Source: Haloferax sp. Q22
Lineage (GTDB): Archaea > Halobacteriota > Halobacteria > Halobacteriales > Haloferacaceae
Direction: 5' to 3'
Assembly (NCBI RefSeq): GCF_001482285.1
Contig: NZ_LOEP01000017.1
Location: 1-64,000, forward strand
DNA length: 64,000 nucleotides
Made by a program: the position numbers and the translations under genes. The notes under the pieces are model-generated. The model had not been told where the DNA came from. It did not search any database and was given only the letters and a program-made list of their open reading frames with translations. Positions 56,061-64,000 of the stretch are shown one piece after another (within the stretch, counting starts at the first letter, position 1; each line of letters begins with the position of its first letter).

Positions 56061-57065
56061 ATGAGTAACTACTACGTCCGTCGGACGGCCAGGGTGTTCG
56101 CGACTATCTTCGCGGTCGCGACGCTCACGTTCGGGCTGATTCGCCTCCTCCCAGGCGGCCCCTTCACGCAGTTGCGCGCGCAACTGCTTCGGCAGGGTGT
56201 TCCGGCATCGGAGGTCGACGCCCGGATTTCGAATCTCCAGAACATCAACCCCAACGCGCCGCTCTGGCGGCAGTACCTGGATTACATGGGTGCCGTCGCG
56301 CAGGGGAACTTCGGCGAGTCAATCTCGCTGGGCGAACCGGTGGCACAGGTCATCGCCGAAGCGGTGCCGTGGACGGTGTTCGTCGTCCTGGTGTCGACGA
56401 TTCTCATGTTCGCCGTCGGTATCTTCCTTGGGTCGTTACAGGCCTACTGGGAAGGTTCGCGGTTCGACAAGGCGTTCAGTGGCGTCTCGATCGGCCTCAT
56501 GTCCGTCCCCTTCTACGTCGTCGCCGTCATCTCACTGTACGTCTTCGCGTACCAGTGGGGATGGTTGCCGACAGCGGGAACAGTTGGGACCAACGTCGAG
56601 AAAGAACTGAGCGTCCCGTTCTTGCTCAGCGCACTCGAACACAGTCTCTTGCCCATCTTCTCGTACACGCTGGGCGGGATTGGCGGGCAGGCGTTGGCCA
56701 TGCGCGGGAACAGTATCCAGGTGCTCGGTAACGACTACGTCCGGGTCGCGAGGCTCCGCGGACTCGCCGACCGCCGTATCGCAACTCGGTACGTCGCGAG
56801 AAACGCCATCCTTCCGATGTACACTGGGTTCTTGCTGCTCCTCGGATTCCGCTTGTCGGGGACCGTCATTCTGGAGCAGATATTCTCGTACACCGGCCTC
56901 GGCTACTACATGTTCGCCGCGCTGAAGGCGAACGACTACCCGCTCATGATGGCGACGTTCCTCGTCATCACCGTCGCGCTCATCGTCGGCGTCTACATCG
57001 CCGACCTGACCTACAGCAAGATCGACCCGCGAATCAGTGCCGGAGGTTCTGATGAAGCGTACTGA
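56061..57065 (+). CDS. Dpp/Opp-type ABC permease, DppB
   Basis: 334 residues with six predicted membrane segments. It opens YYVRRTARVFATIFAVATLTFGLIRLLPGGP, and the loop GNDYVRVARLRGLADRRIATRYVARNA is the ATPase contact. It starts 21 bases after the binding-protein gene. Confidence 0.9.
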   Translation: MSNYYVRRTARVFATIFAVATLTFGLIRLLPGGPFTQLRAQLLRQGVPASEVDARISNLQNINPNAPLWRQYLDYMGAVAQGNFGESISLGEPVAQVIAEAVPWTVFVVLVSTILMFAVGIFLGSLQAYWEGSRFDKAFSGVSIGLMSVPFYVVAVISLYVFAYQWGWLPTAGTVGTNVEKELSVPFLLSALEHSLLPIFSYTLGGIGGQALAMRGNSIQVLGNDYVRVARLRGLADRRIATRYVARNAILPMYTGFLLLLGFRLSGTVILEQIFSYTGLGYYMFAALKANDYPLMMATFLVITVALIVGVYIADLTYSKIDPRISAGGSDEAY

Positions 57066-58113
57066 GAGAGCGGAGTCCAGCGCAGCGGAGTCCAGCGCAG
57101 TGGTTACGGACGGTGCCGGGGTCGACTGGCGAGGGTCGGCCTCGTCGTCGGTGACGGTGACGCGCGAGGAGCGACTTCGAGAGTTCTACGAGGAAACGAT
57201 CTTGAAACCGATGCTCGTCGCGTGGTCGGACAGCAGAACCCAACTCGGACTGCTCATCATCGGGTTCTACGTGTCGTTGGCGCTCGTGGCCGTCTTCGGT
57301 CTCTGGCGAGAGCCCTCGACGAGTCAGGCCCCGCGGTACCTGACGCTGTTCGAGAACATGCAGTACCCGCTCGGGACGACTGCGTCGGGGACGGACCTCG
57401 CCGCACTCATCATCCACTCGACTCCAGACATCTTGCTGATGGTCACCTCGGGAGGACTCTGGGCGACCGGTATCGCTGTCCTCGTCGGGACCGTCGCTGG
57501 GTACAAGGGTGGTTCGGTGGGACGCGTGTTGATGTCGGTGTCGGACTTCGTCATGGCCATCCCCGGGCTCCCGCTGGTGATGATTCTCGCGATTACGTTC
57601 AATCCCAAGAACCCGATCCTGCTCGGAATCGTCATCAACATCAACTACTGGGCTGGCCTCGGCCGGTCGATCCACTCACAGGTGCTGACGATTCGAGAGA
57701 ACAACTACGTCGAAGCCTCCCGGACGATGGGCGTGAGCACGCCGCGAATCATCCTGAAGGACGTGATTCCGAACATCATGCCGTACGTGACGGTCAACTT
57801 CGTGTTCGCCGCCCGGTACGTCGTGTTCGCATCGATTGGACTGTTCTTCCTCGGCGTGTTGCCGTACTCCGACCAGAACTGGGGCGTCACCCTGAACTTC
57901 GCGTACAATGGTGGTGCCCTGTTCTCTTGGAGTGCCGCACACTGGCTTCTCGTCCCGATGGCCGCGATTATCGGCCTCTCGGTCGGCCTCATCCTCCTCG
58001 GTCAGGGGATGGACCGCGTGTTCAACCCGCGCGTTCGCACTCGGCTGACGGGGGAGTCTGAGTCGACTGCTTCGGCCGACGAGAAAGACACCGGCATGAC
58101 GGAGGTTCTGTAG
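57052..58113 (+). CDS. Dpp/Opp-type ABC permease, DppC
   Basis: 353 residues with about six membrane segments. The ATG at 57052 overlaps the preceding stop by 14 bases. The contact loop is ENNYVEASRTMGVSTPRIILKDVIP. Near the start, a 15-base unit is duplicated (57064-57093 region), giving the repeat AESSAAESSA. It pairs with the DppB-type permease. Confidence 0.88.
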   Translation: MKRTERAESSAAESSAVVTDGAGVDWRGSASSSVTVTREERLREFYEETILKPMLVAWSDSRTQLGLLIIGFYVSLALVAVFGLWREPSTSQAPRYLTLFENMQYPLGTTASGTDLAALIIHSTPDILLMVTSGGLWATGIAVLVGTVAGYKGGSVGRVLMSVSDFVMAIPGLPLVMILAITFNPKNPILLGIVININYWAGLGRSIHSQVLTIRENNYVEASRTMGVSTPRIILKDVIPNIMPYVTVNFVFAARYVVFASIGLFFLGVLPYSDQNWGVTLNFAYNGGALFSWSAAHWLLVPMAAIIGLSVGLILLGQGMDRVFNPRVRTRLTGESESTASADEKDTGMTEVL

Positions 58114-59202
58114 ATGACTGCCAAACAACGTGAAACGACGACCCCTACGACAGCTATGACGACAGACGACCCAATCATCGAGATCAACAACGCGGCCGTC
58201 ACGTACGACGGCGGCGAGACGTTCGTGTTGGACCACGTGAGCATGTCTATCGAACGCGGCGAGATTCTCGGCATCGTGGGCGAGAGCGGAAGCGGCAAGT
58301 CGATGTTCGCCGACTCGATGCTGGATGCCATCCCCGACCCCGGACGACTGTCCGGTGAGATACTCTACCACCGCGACGATGGGACCACAGTCGACGTACT
58401 CGAACTCTCCGACGACGAACTTCGAGAGTTTCGGTGGGAGGAGGTGTCGATGGTCTTCCAGGGCGCGATGAGTTCGTTCAACCCGACGATGAAGATCGGC
58501 GGACACTTCAGAGAGACGCTGAAGGCCCACGACACCGACGTTACGTCGGGAATGGAGTTCGCCCGCGAACTCCTCTCAGACCTGTACCTCGACGCGGACC
58601 GTGTGCTGACGTCGTACCCACACGAACTCTCCGGCGGGATGCAACAGCGGGCACTCATCGCCCTGTCGCTCATCCTCGAACCCGAAGTCCTCGTGATGGA
58701 CGAACCGACCGCCGCACTCGACCTCCTGATGCAGCGTTCGATTCTGACGCTCCTCGAGGACCTACAGGAGAAGTACGACCTGACGATGGTGTTCATCACC
58801 CACGACCTGCCGCTGGTCGCCGAACTCGCCGACCGGATGGCCGTCATGTACGCCTTCCAACTCATCGAGGTCGGCGACCGTGAGCAACTCATCGCGAATA
58901 GTGGGCACCCATACACGCGAGCGTTGCTCAATGCGACGCCCGACATCGAAGCACCGCTCGGAGAGATGCGACCAATCGAGGGACAGAGTCCAGCACCCAT
59001 CAACGTTCCACAGGGGTGTTCGTTCGCACCGCGATGTCCACTCGCCACCGAAGAGTGCCGAGTTGAAGACCCGGCGTCCACGCAACTCGACGACGGCCAC
59101 GCCGTTGCCTGTCACTACGCGGAAGACGCACGAGACGAGATTGCGCTGCACTTCGACCGTTCCGAGGAGTCCGTTCCGGTCTCGGGAGGTGGAGAGTCGT
59201 GA
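58114..59202 (+). CDS. Dpp/Opp-type ABC ATP-binding protein, DppD
   Basis: 362 residues. Walker [13 protein letters not shown], signature LSGGMQQRALIALSL, Walker B VLVMDEPTAALDLL, switch FITHDLPLVAEL, and the C-terminal Cys motif GCSFAPRCPLATEEC with AVACHY. It starts immediately after the permease stop. Confidence 0.92.
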   Translation: MTAKQRETTTPTTAMTTDDPIIEINNAAVTYDGGETFVLDHVSMSIERGEILGIVGESGSGKSMFADSMLDAIPDPGRLSGEILYHRDDGTTVDVLELSDDELREFRWEEVSMVFQGAMSSFNPTMKIGGHFRETLKAHDTDVTSGMEFARELLSDLYLDADRVLTSYPHELSGGMQQRALIALSLILEPEVLVMDEPTAALDLLMQRSILTLLEDLQEKYDLTMVFITHDLPLVAELADRMAVMYAFQLIEVGDREQLIANSGHPYTRALLNATPDIEAPLGEMRPIEGQSPAPINVPQGCSFAPRCPLATEECRVEDPASTQLDDGHAVACHYAEDARDEIALHFDRSEESVPVSGGGES

Positions 59203-60305
59203 GCCGTGCCGGCGAATCGTCGACTGAGTTCGACCAACGCGACGAGCCACTCATCTCACTCGAAAACGTCGAAGTCCACTTCGAAAAAGACCAAGGGCTG
59301 TTCGACCTCTTCGAGGACCCGGACGTGGTCAAAGCAGTCGATGGCGTCTCGCTCGACATCGAGGAGAACGACGTCCTCGCACTCGTTGGGGAAAGCGGGT
59401 GTGGAAAGACCACACTCGGGAAGACGACCATCGGACTCCAGCGACCGACGGGCGGGACGGTGACGTACAAAGGACAGGACATCTGGGCCGCGAAAGACGG
59501 CAGCGGAGAGATACCGTTCGACGAGATTCGGTCGTCGCTCCAGATCATCCATCAGGACCCGGGGAGTTCGCTCAACCCAAACCGGCGGATTCTGAACATC
59601 CTCGCAGAGCCGATCAAGCTCACTCACCCAGAGGTCGGGACCAACGAACGCCGCGAGCGGATTCACGCGCTCCTCGAACGCGTCGGGATGAACCCCGCAG
59701 CGGACTTCGCGGACCGGTACCCACACCAGCTCAGCGGCGGGGAGAAACAGCGCGTGGCGCTCTGTCGCGTCCTCTTGATGAACCCCGACGTCATCCTCGC
59801 AGACGAGGCGATAAGCGCACTCGACGTCTCCTTACGGGTCGAAATGATGGACCTCATGCTCGACCTGCAGTCGGAGTTCGACACCTCGTTCGTGTTCGTC
59901 TCACACGACCTCTCGAACGCACGGTACTTCGCAGAACACGGGGACGGTCGAATCGGGGTGATGTATCTCGGAAATCTGGTCGAAGTCGGGCCGGCAGACC
60001 AACTCATCGGCGACCCCAGTCACCCGTACACGAACGTCCTCCGCTGGGCGACGCCGAACTTGTCCCGACAGTCGGGCGAGGCTGGTGAGCCGCCGATGCG
60101 GAAGATAGATATTCCAGACCCGGTCAACCCACCGAGCGGGTGCCGGTTCCACACGCGCTGTCCCGAAGCCCGTGAGGCGTGTCGGGAGGAGTTCCCACAA
60201 CTCCAACAGTCCGGCGAGGCCGCTGGCCATCGCGTCGCCTGCTTCAGAGACGACCCGAACCACACCTATTGGGATAGTGACCCGCTGACGGAGGAGGGTG
60301 ACTGA
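59199..60305 (+). CDS. Dpp/Opp-type ABC ATP-binding protein, DppF
   Basis: 368 residues, starting with GTG at 59199 and overlapping the previous stop by four bases. Walker A GESGCGKTTLGK, signature LSGGEKQRVALCRVL, Walker B VILADEAISALDVS, switch FVSHDLSNARYF, C-terminal Cys motif GCRFHTRCPEAREAC and VACFRD. The Walker B second acid is Glu followed by Ala instead of the usual DEP; this is tolerated in the family. Confidence 0.92.
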   Translation: MSRAGESSTEFDQRDEPLISLENVEVHFEKDQGLFDLFEDPDVVKAVDGVSLDIEENDVLALVGESGCGKTTLGKTTIGLQRPTGGTVTYKGQDIWAAKDGSGEIPFDEIRSSLQIIHQDPGSSLNPNRRILNILAEPIKLTHPEVGTNERRERIHALLERVGMNPAADFADRYPHQLSGGEKQRVALCRVLLMNPDVILADEAISALDVSLRVEMMDLMLDLQSEFDTSFVFVSHDLSNARYFAEHGDGRIGVMYLGNLVEVGPADQLIGDPSHPYTNVLRWATPNLSRQSGEAGEPPMRKIDIPDPVNPPSGCRFHTRCPEAREACREEFPQLQQSGEAAGHRVACFRDDPNHTYWDSDPLTEEGD

Positions 60306-60437
60306 TGTGAATGAGTGGTTGTCGCTTCCGCGTCCCCCGTTGGCCACCGGTGCGAACCCGTCCTCCCATCTCGACCGGAATCCGATCGATATCGGTCGAA
60401 TCGAGAGCTTGATAATCAGTGCTGGACATGACACTGT

Positions 60438-60671
60438 ATGGCACGATTAGAGACAGTTGTCGACGTTATCTGCGACCAGCGTGACCGGTTCCCGCTGTTC
60501 GTCGCAATCGGCATCGTGATGGGGCTCCTCCTCGGGTTTTCGCTGTTGTATCTCGAACCGGGAACTGCCGCGTACGCGATCGCGCTCGTCGACATTGGCC
60601 TCGTCGCGGTTACGGTGGTCGGGTTCGGCGGCGGCTTTTGGCTCTGTACGAAGCGGTCCGTAGGGGAATGA
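60438..60671 (+). CDS. Small membrane protein
   Basis: 77 residues with two predicted membrane segments (LFVAIGIVMGLLLGFSLLYL and IALVDIGLVAVTVVGFGGGFWL) separated by a short loop. No family recognised. It follows the Dpp-type operon by about 130 bases and may be separate. Confidence 0.65.
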   Translation: MARLETVVDVICDQRDRFPLFVAIGIVMGLLLGFSLLYLEPGTAAYAIALVDIGLVAVTVVGFGGGFWLCTKRSVGE

Positions 60672-60815
60672 TGGAGTACTGGCGACAGCGCCGAACACTC
60701 GGTGGGGAACAGCCAGTCCCACGAGAAGCGTAGCAACTACGCGACGCCCAACCGCTGCTAGGCAATAATGTAAGAAAGCCATCCACATAGAAATAGCATC
60801 AGAATATTTATATTT

Positions 60816-61256
60816 TTACCACTGTTCTGGCAACAGGCATGACTCGCCTGAGATAGCAGCGATGTGGGTGATAAACTCGTCAACTATGCTCGGATTTGAC
60901 GGCTTAATATTGGTTATATTTTGCAAGTGTACTGAGCCAGTTACTTCTTGATTCCAATCTGACTGGACACCGAAAAACCGTTCTGGGTACGCTACCCGCT
61001 CCAGACAGTATCGTATTATCACCAGAATGGCGTCTTTCTCGGCGTCGACCACCAGTATCGGTCTCGGTCCCGAGTTCGTACCCCCTCGAGTGAAAGCCAC
61101 ACAACCACCACCATATTCAACTGTTTGAACAATATTATAAATCTTAAACTGCCTCGGCGGTTGGTTGTCGAGGCCGGTCGATGACGTGTATTCTAGAGAG
61201 TGAATCCCACAAACAAAATCTGAATTTAATATCAATATATTTGACATTCTGTCCAT
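60816..61256 (-). CDS. Doubtful hypothetical protein, 146 residues
   Basis: An open frame in AT-richer DNA. The central part (PRPILVVDAEKDAILVIIRYCLERV) looks protein-like, but no family is recognised and the flanking residues have the composition of non-coding DNA. It could be an orphan gene or the relic of one. The surrounding 60672-61359 stretch holds nothing else that I can support. Confidence 0.3.
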   Translation of the reverse strand: MDRMSNILILNSDFVCGIHSLEYTSSTGLDNQPPRQFKIYNIVQTVEYGGGCVAFTRGGTNSGPRPILVVDAEKDAILVIIRYCLERVAYPERFFGVQSDWNQEVTGSVHLQNITNIKPSNPSIVDEFITHIAAISGESCLLPEQW

Positions 61257-61359
61257 GTTCGGAACGGGCGTATCACTCAGACGACAACGAACGAGTTGCT
61301 CGGTTCAGTGGGCTATCCTCGTATCGGAACGCGACTCCATCACCGACTGAGTTGGACCG

Positions 61360-62229
61360 TCAGTGCAGTCGCGCTTCCAGCGACTCGACGAGCGGGTCGT
61401 TGCCAATGTAGACTGGGACGCGGTCGTGGATGCCGTCGGGCGTTCCCGAAAGGAGCGACTTCTCGCCGTCCGACGACCGCCCGCCGGCGCACTCGATGAT
61501 GTAGCCGATGGGAAAGCCCTCGAACTGCTGTCGGAGTTTCCCGCTCGGCGCGTCAGTCTGGGCGGGGTACGCGAAGATGCCGCCGTAGTGGAGAATCTGG
61601 TTCACGTCGCCGATCATCGATCCGCCGTAGCGAAGCTTCATCCCCTCGGTGCGTTCGGTCTCGCGGGCGAACGCCTCGAAGTCGTCGAACCAGTGGTTGG
61701 CCCGGCCGCCGAAGCTGAAGATGGCGGGGTCGTCGGGGAGCGTCAGTTCCTCGCGGAGCGGGCGCTTGATGCCCGATTCGATGATGTACTCGCTGACGAC
61801 GCCGTCGCGGGCGGCCACGAGCGTCGTCACCGGGCCGTAGAGAATGTAGCCCGCGGCGAGCAGGTTCTCGCCACCCGTGGGGAGCGGTTCGCCGTAGATG
61901 CTGTAGAGCGTCCCCATCACGTTGTTCGGCTTCAGGTTCGTCGACCCGTCGAGCGGGTCGAGCGCGACCGACACGCCCTCACCGATGTCGATGACGTCGG
62001 GGCGCTCCTCGCTGGCGTACTCGCCGACGCCGTCGAGGGGACGGAGTCGCTTCAACAGCAGTTCGTCGGCGTAGGTGTCGGCTTCCAACTGGCGCTCGCC
62101 GCTCGGGTTCGTGCCCTCCTCGTAGACGCGTCGGCCGGGCAACCCAGCCCGAATCGACGGCGCGGCCGCACAGAGCGTCTCGACGACGGCGTCGACCACG
62201 TCGTCCTCCCGACTCGATGGGTCTGTCAT
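61360..62229 (-). CDS. fbp: Class I fructose-1,6-bisphosphatase
   Basis: 289 residues. The metal-binding block EERPDVIDIGEGVSVALDPLDGSTNL holds the DPLDGS signature (Asp91, Asp94), and substrate-binding parts are LRYGGSMIGDVNQILHYGGIFAYP and SGKLRQQFEGFPIGYIIECAGG. The enzyme removes the 1-phosphate of fructose 1,6-bisphosphate for gluconeogenesis. The ATG at 62229 begins MTDPSSREDD; longer in-frame sequence is not conserved-looking. It stands apart from the transporter clusters. Confidence 0.93.
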   Translation of the reverse strand: MTDPSSREDDVVDAVVETLCAAAPSIRAGLPGRRVYEEGTNPSGERQLEADTYADELLLKRLRPLDGVGEYASEERPDVIDIGEGVSVALDPLDGSTNLKPNNVMGTLYSIYGEPLPTGGENLLAAGYILYGPVTTLVAARDGVVSEYIIESGIKRPLREELTLPDDPAIFSFGGRANHWFDDFEAFARETERTEGMKLRYGGSMIGDVNQILHYGGIFAYPAQTDAPSGKLRQQFEGFPIGYIIECAGGRSSDGEKSLLSGTPDGIHDRVPVYIGNDPLVESLEARLH

Positions 62230-62606
62230 GCGTTCGATACACCCTGCGGAGTCGCGGCTGCGCCGAGGCGATTCGACGGGACGCCGACGGGCGGCGCGCG
62301 GACGGGCGTCGGGGTGGTCGTCATCACCTACAGATACCGTGGACGGAGTATAGTTCTGTCCCCGCGTGTAAGCGTTGCACCGCATCGACCACGGAGTTGG
62401 CGGCGGGTTTTCGACTTGGGCGCTGTTGAAGTCCTCCGCTGGTGGTGGTTGTTGGACTCGTGCTGAATACGACGCGCGAGTCGGCTATGAGTTCAGCACT
62501 CAATATGGACCGCTTACCTCGGTATGTACAGTGTTGGTGAGACAGGCCCTCTGTATCGGGACTCGCTGCCCTATCTATAATGTATATCCAAGCAGTGTAG
62601 TCGAAT
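62230..62606. other. Intergenic region between fbp and the GIDE-like gene
   Basis: About 375 bases with divergent genes on both sides; no gene was seen. The half near 62500-62600 is AT-rich and should hold the promoter of the gene at 62607. Confidence 0.4.
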
Positions 62607-63428
62607 ATGGTTGAGGCGGTCAGAACTATCTTCGGGGTAGTTATTCTTGCTAGCTCGTTGTGGTTTGGCTCCCGAGCGATCACCGCTGGGATGCTCTCCC
62701 ATTCGATGTCGGTATCCGAGGCCGAGAGTCCATCAACGCTCGTCGGTGGCGAGACAGTCGCCATTGAGGGAACGGTGAACGTCAGGAGTTCACCGCCACT
62801 AAGCAACTCAGTCCCGATTGACGAGGAGGAGTCGATTGGTGCGTACGTGTGGCGGCTCAAGAAAGCCGAGTCGTATAACTACAACCTTGATGCCGAAGAG
62901 CTCGGAGCGGATATGAATCTGATTACGTATGCATCCGGAATTGAGTCTGGAACGTTTACCGTCAACGACGGTCAACGCGAGATCTGGATCGACACAGACT
63001 GGTTGGCTCAGACCCACGGCAGCACCGACATCACAACAGTGTCTTCGGATTGGACGGTATCGACCTGGCTGTCGAAGCGTAGCTGGGAATCGCAGTACAT
63101 CCAACTAGAGGACCACTGGATTGCCGTACCCGTTGCCGATGTAGATGGCTCGGATCTAGGCGCCGACGACGAGAGCCTCGATGATACGTATTTTGAGGCG
63201 AGAGCTATCGTCGATGGCGAGGAGTTGGCCGTCTGCGGGGAAGTCACGGTTGAGCAGGGCAGGCCCGTACTCCACGGGAGCGACGAGACGCCGCTGGTGC
63301 TTTCTGACCAAGGATTCGAGGAATTCAACAGCAGTCTTCGTCGGCAGGTCCTGAAGTACGGACTGGCCTCGGGCGGGTTTGCGGTCATCGCCAGCCTCGC
63401 GTTGGGAAGCGGACTGGGAATCGGTTGA
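62607..63428 (+). CDS. Membrane protein resembling GIDE/MULAN domain proteins
   Basis: 273 residues. An N-terminal membrane segment (IFGVVILASSLWFG), a soluble acidic domain, and a C-terminal segment (GLASGGFAVIASLALGSGLGI). The central pattern GETVAIEGTVNV, then SIGAYVWRLKK, a WIAVPVADV strand, FEARAIVDGEELAVCGEV and a LVLSDQGFEEFNSSLRR ending is the layout of GIDE-domain (E3 ligase-like) membrane proteins found in haloarchaea. No RING finger is present. The function in archaea is unknown. Confidence 0.6.
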   Translation: MVEAVRTIFGVVILASSLWFGSRAITAGMLSHSMSVSEAESPSTLVGGETVAIEGTVNVRSSPPLSNSVPIDEEESIGAYVWRLKKAESYNYNLDAEELGADMNLITYASGIESGTFTVNDGQREIWIDTDWLAQTHGSTDITTVSSDWTVSTWLSKRSWESQYIQLEDHWIAVPVADVDGSDLGADDESLDDTYFEARAIVDGEELAVCGEVTVEQGRPVLHGSDETPLVLSDQGFEEFNSSLRRQVLKYGLASGGFAVIASLALGSGLGIG

Positions 63429-63472
63429 AACCGACGGCGTCTCGTGATGCACCAGCGTCGAGTCACGGACCA

Positions 63473-63766
63473 TCATGCAGCTGTGAGAGAGAACAGATAG
63501 AGAAACAGTATAATCGAACTGCCAAACGTCAATGCTCCGTACAGCAGCACAGACTTCCACGAGGAGGTTCGGCTGAACCAACTCGACACGAGAGACCCGA
63601 CTGCTGACAGTCCCAGAAGGCCGTACACGATTGGCATTCCTTCCATCGAGAGATAGCCACCAATAACGTCCACAGCGATCATTGTAGAAAGGAGTCCAAA
63701 ACAGATAGCGAGGACGCCAGCGGTGGACCGTCGCTTAACAGTCAACCTCACACTAGTACGTGACAA
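63473..63766 (-). CDS. Small membrane protein, 97 residues
   Basis: Three predicted membrane segments (AGVLAICFGLLSTMIAVDVIG, PIVYGLLGLSAVGSLVSSWF, VLLYGALTFGSSIILFLYLF) with a basic N-terminus. No family recognised. It is convergent with the GIDE-like gene, 44 bases apart. Confidence 0.65.
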   Translation of the reverse strand: MSRTSVRLTVKRRSTAGVLAICFGLLSTMIAVDVIGGYLSMEGMPIVYGLLGLSAVGSLVSSWFSRTSSWKSVLLYGALTFGSSIILFLYLFSLTAA

Positions 63767-63805
63767 TTCGCTATAACAAATTCGTTGTGGCTCAGTGGAA
63801 ACAGG

Positions 63806-64000
63806 TTACTGAGCGGCGAATAAGCGTTCGAACACGACCGTCGGGAACTGCGGTTCGAGTCGGCTCGGCGGCCGCCCCTTCCGGTCGACGCGCTCCGCCG
63901 TGACCCGGCGGGTGATGCCGTCTTCGGCGAGTTCGTAGAGGATGCGCTTGACCGTCGCCGCCGAGAGGTCGACCGATTTCGCGATGTGCTGGCTCGTCGC
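63806..64000 (-). CDS. Winged-helix transcriptional regulator, C-terminal part (5' end beyond right edge)
   Basis: 64 residues are visible. They begin in the helix-turn-helix (ATSQHIAKSVDLSAATVKRILYELAEDG), continue into the wing (ITRRVTAERVDRKGRPPSRLEPQ) and end VVFERLFAAQ. This pattern is common in haloarchaeal MarR/TrmB-like regulators. The start lies outside the window. Confidence 0.75.
   Translation of the reverse strand, partial: ATSQHIAKSVDLSAATVKRILYELAEDGITRRVTAERVDRKGRPPSRLEPQFPTVVFERLFAAQ

Noticed and set aside
59199-60305. Possible loss of function in the DppF-type ATPase because Walker B reads ADEAISALD instead of ADEPxxALD
   Set aside because: The Walker B Asp and catalytic Glu are both present; the change from Pro to Ala is found in working members.

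Overview
The window looks like the genome of a haloarchaeon, most likely Haloferax or a close relative. The reasons are high-GC coding DNA with acidic proteins, AT-rich intergenic gaps, TATA elements about 25-30 bases before many start codons (short-leader or leaderless transcripts), Tat-type lipoprotein signals (twin Arg plus a lipobox Cys) on the solute-binding proteins, an ISH8-type IS4 element, and IclR and TrmB regulators. Most of the window is accessory carbon catabolism: five transporter gene sets, each with its own enzymes and regulators. The organism is inferred from gene content only; no rRNA, tRNA, CRISPR array or replication origin was seen.

Layout. (1) 1-2578: the 5' end of a tnpB element cuts a siderophore/iron-binding lipoprotein gene whose promoter has two TTAGG-type inverted repeats; then an NADP-dependent oxidoreductase and an NAD(P)-binding sugar-epimerase-like protein. 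(2) 2579-12619: an AT-richer island with a fused TRAP permease, UspA protein, tartrate/D-malate-type dehydrogenase, a TAXI binding protein split by a 1402-bp ISH8-like element, an IclR regulator and a MOFRL glycerate kinase. (3) 12620-15936: MFS transporter, a complete IS605-type element (tnpA+tnpB) and a tiny membrane protein. (4) 16500-25991: a complete phosphotransferase system (HPr, EI, galactitol-type EIIA/B/C) with a TIM paralogue, a class I aldolase, YjbQ, IclR and an FGGY kinase. (5) 26712-38763: an acid-sugar cluster with IclR, PdxA2-like dehydrogenase, DUF1537 kinase, CUT1 ABC transporter, DapA-like lyase, aldo/keto reductase, a Cys-rich membrane protein and a cytosolic Asp-box protein. 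(6) 39274-48286: a dipeptide-type ABC operon divergent from two M20-family hydrolases. (7) 48878-60305: IclR, a TrmB-type regulator, a GH3 beta-glucosidase and a divergent Dpp-type ABC transporter, probably for beta-glucosides. (8) 60438-64000: small membrane proteins, class I FBPase, a GIDE-like membrane protein and the 3' part of a winged-helix regulator.

How it works together (inference). Modules 2, 4, 5 and 7 each pair an importer with enzymes leading to triose- or hexose-phosphate metabolism (glycerate, DHAP/GAP, glucose), which FBPase can feed into gluconeogenesis. The most interesting signals are a recurring palindrome, TTACA-N10-TGTAA, found around three of the four IclR genes and in front of the TrmB gene; a different palindrome, TTTCCA-N7-TGGAAA, around the remaining IclR gene; the acid-sugar cluster, whose gene combination I do not recognise as a described pathway; and the galactitol-type PTS cluster with a TIM paralogue and LsrF/FbaB-type aldolase.
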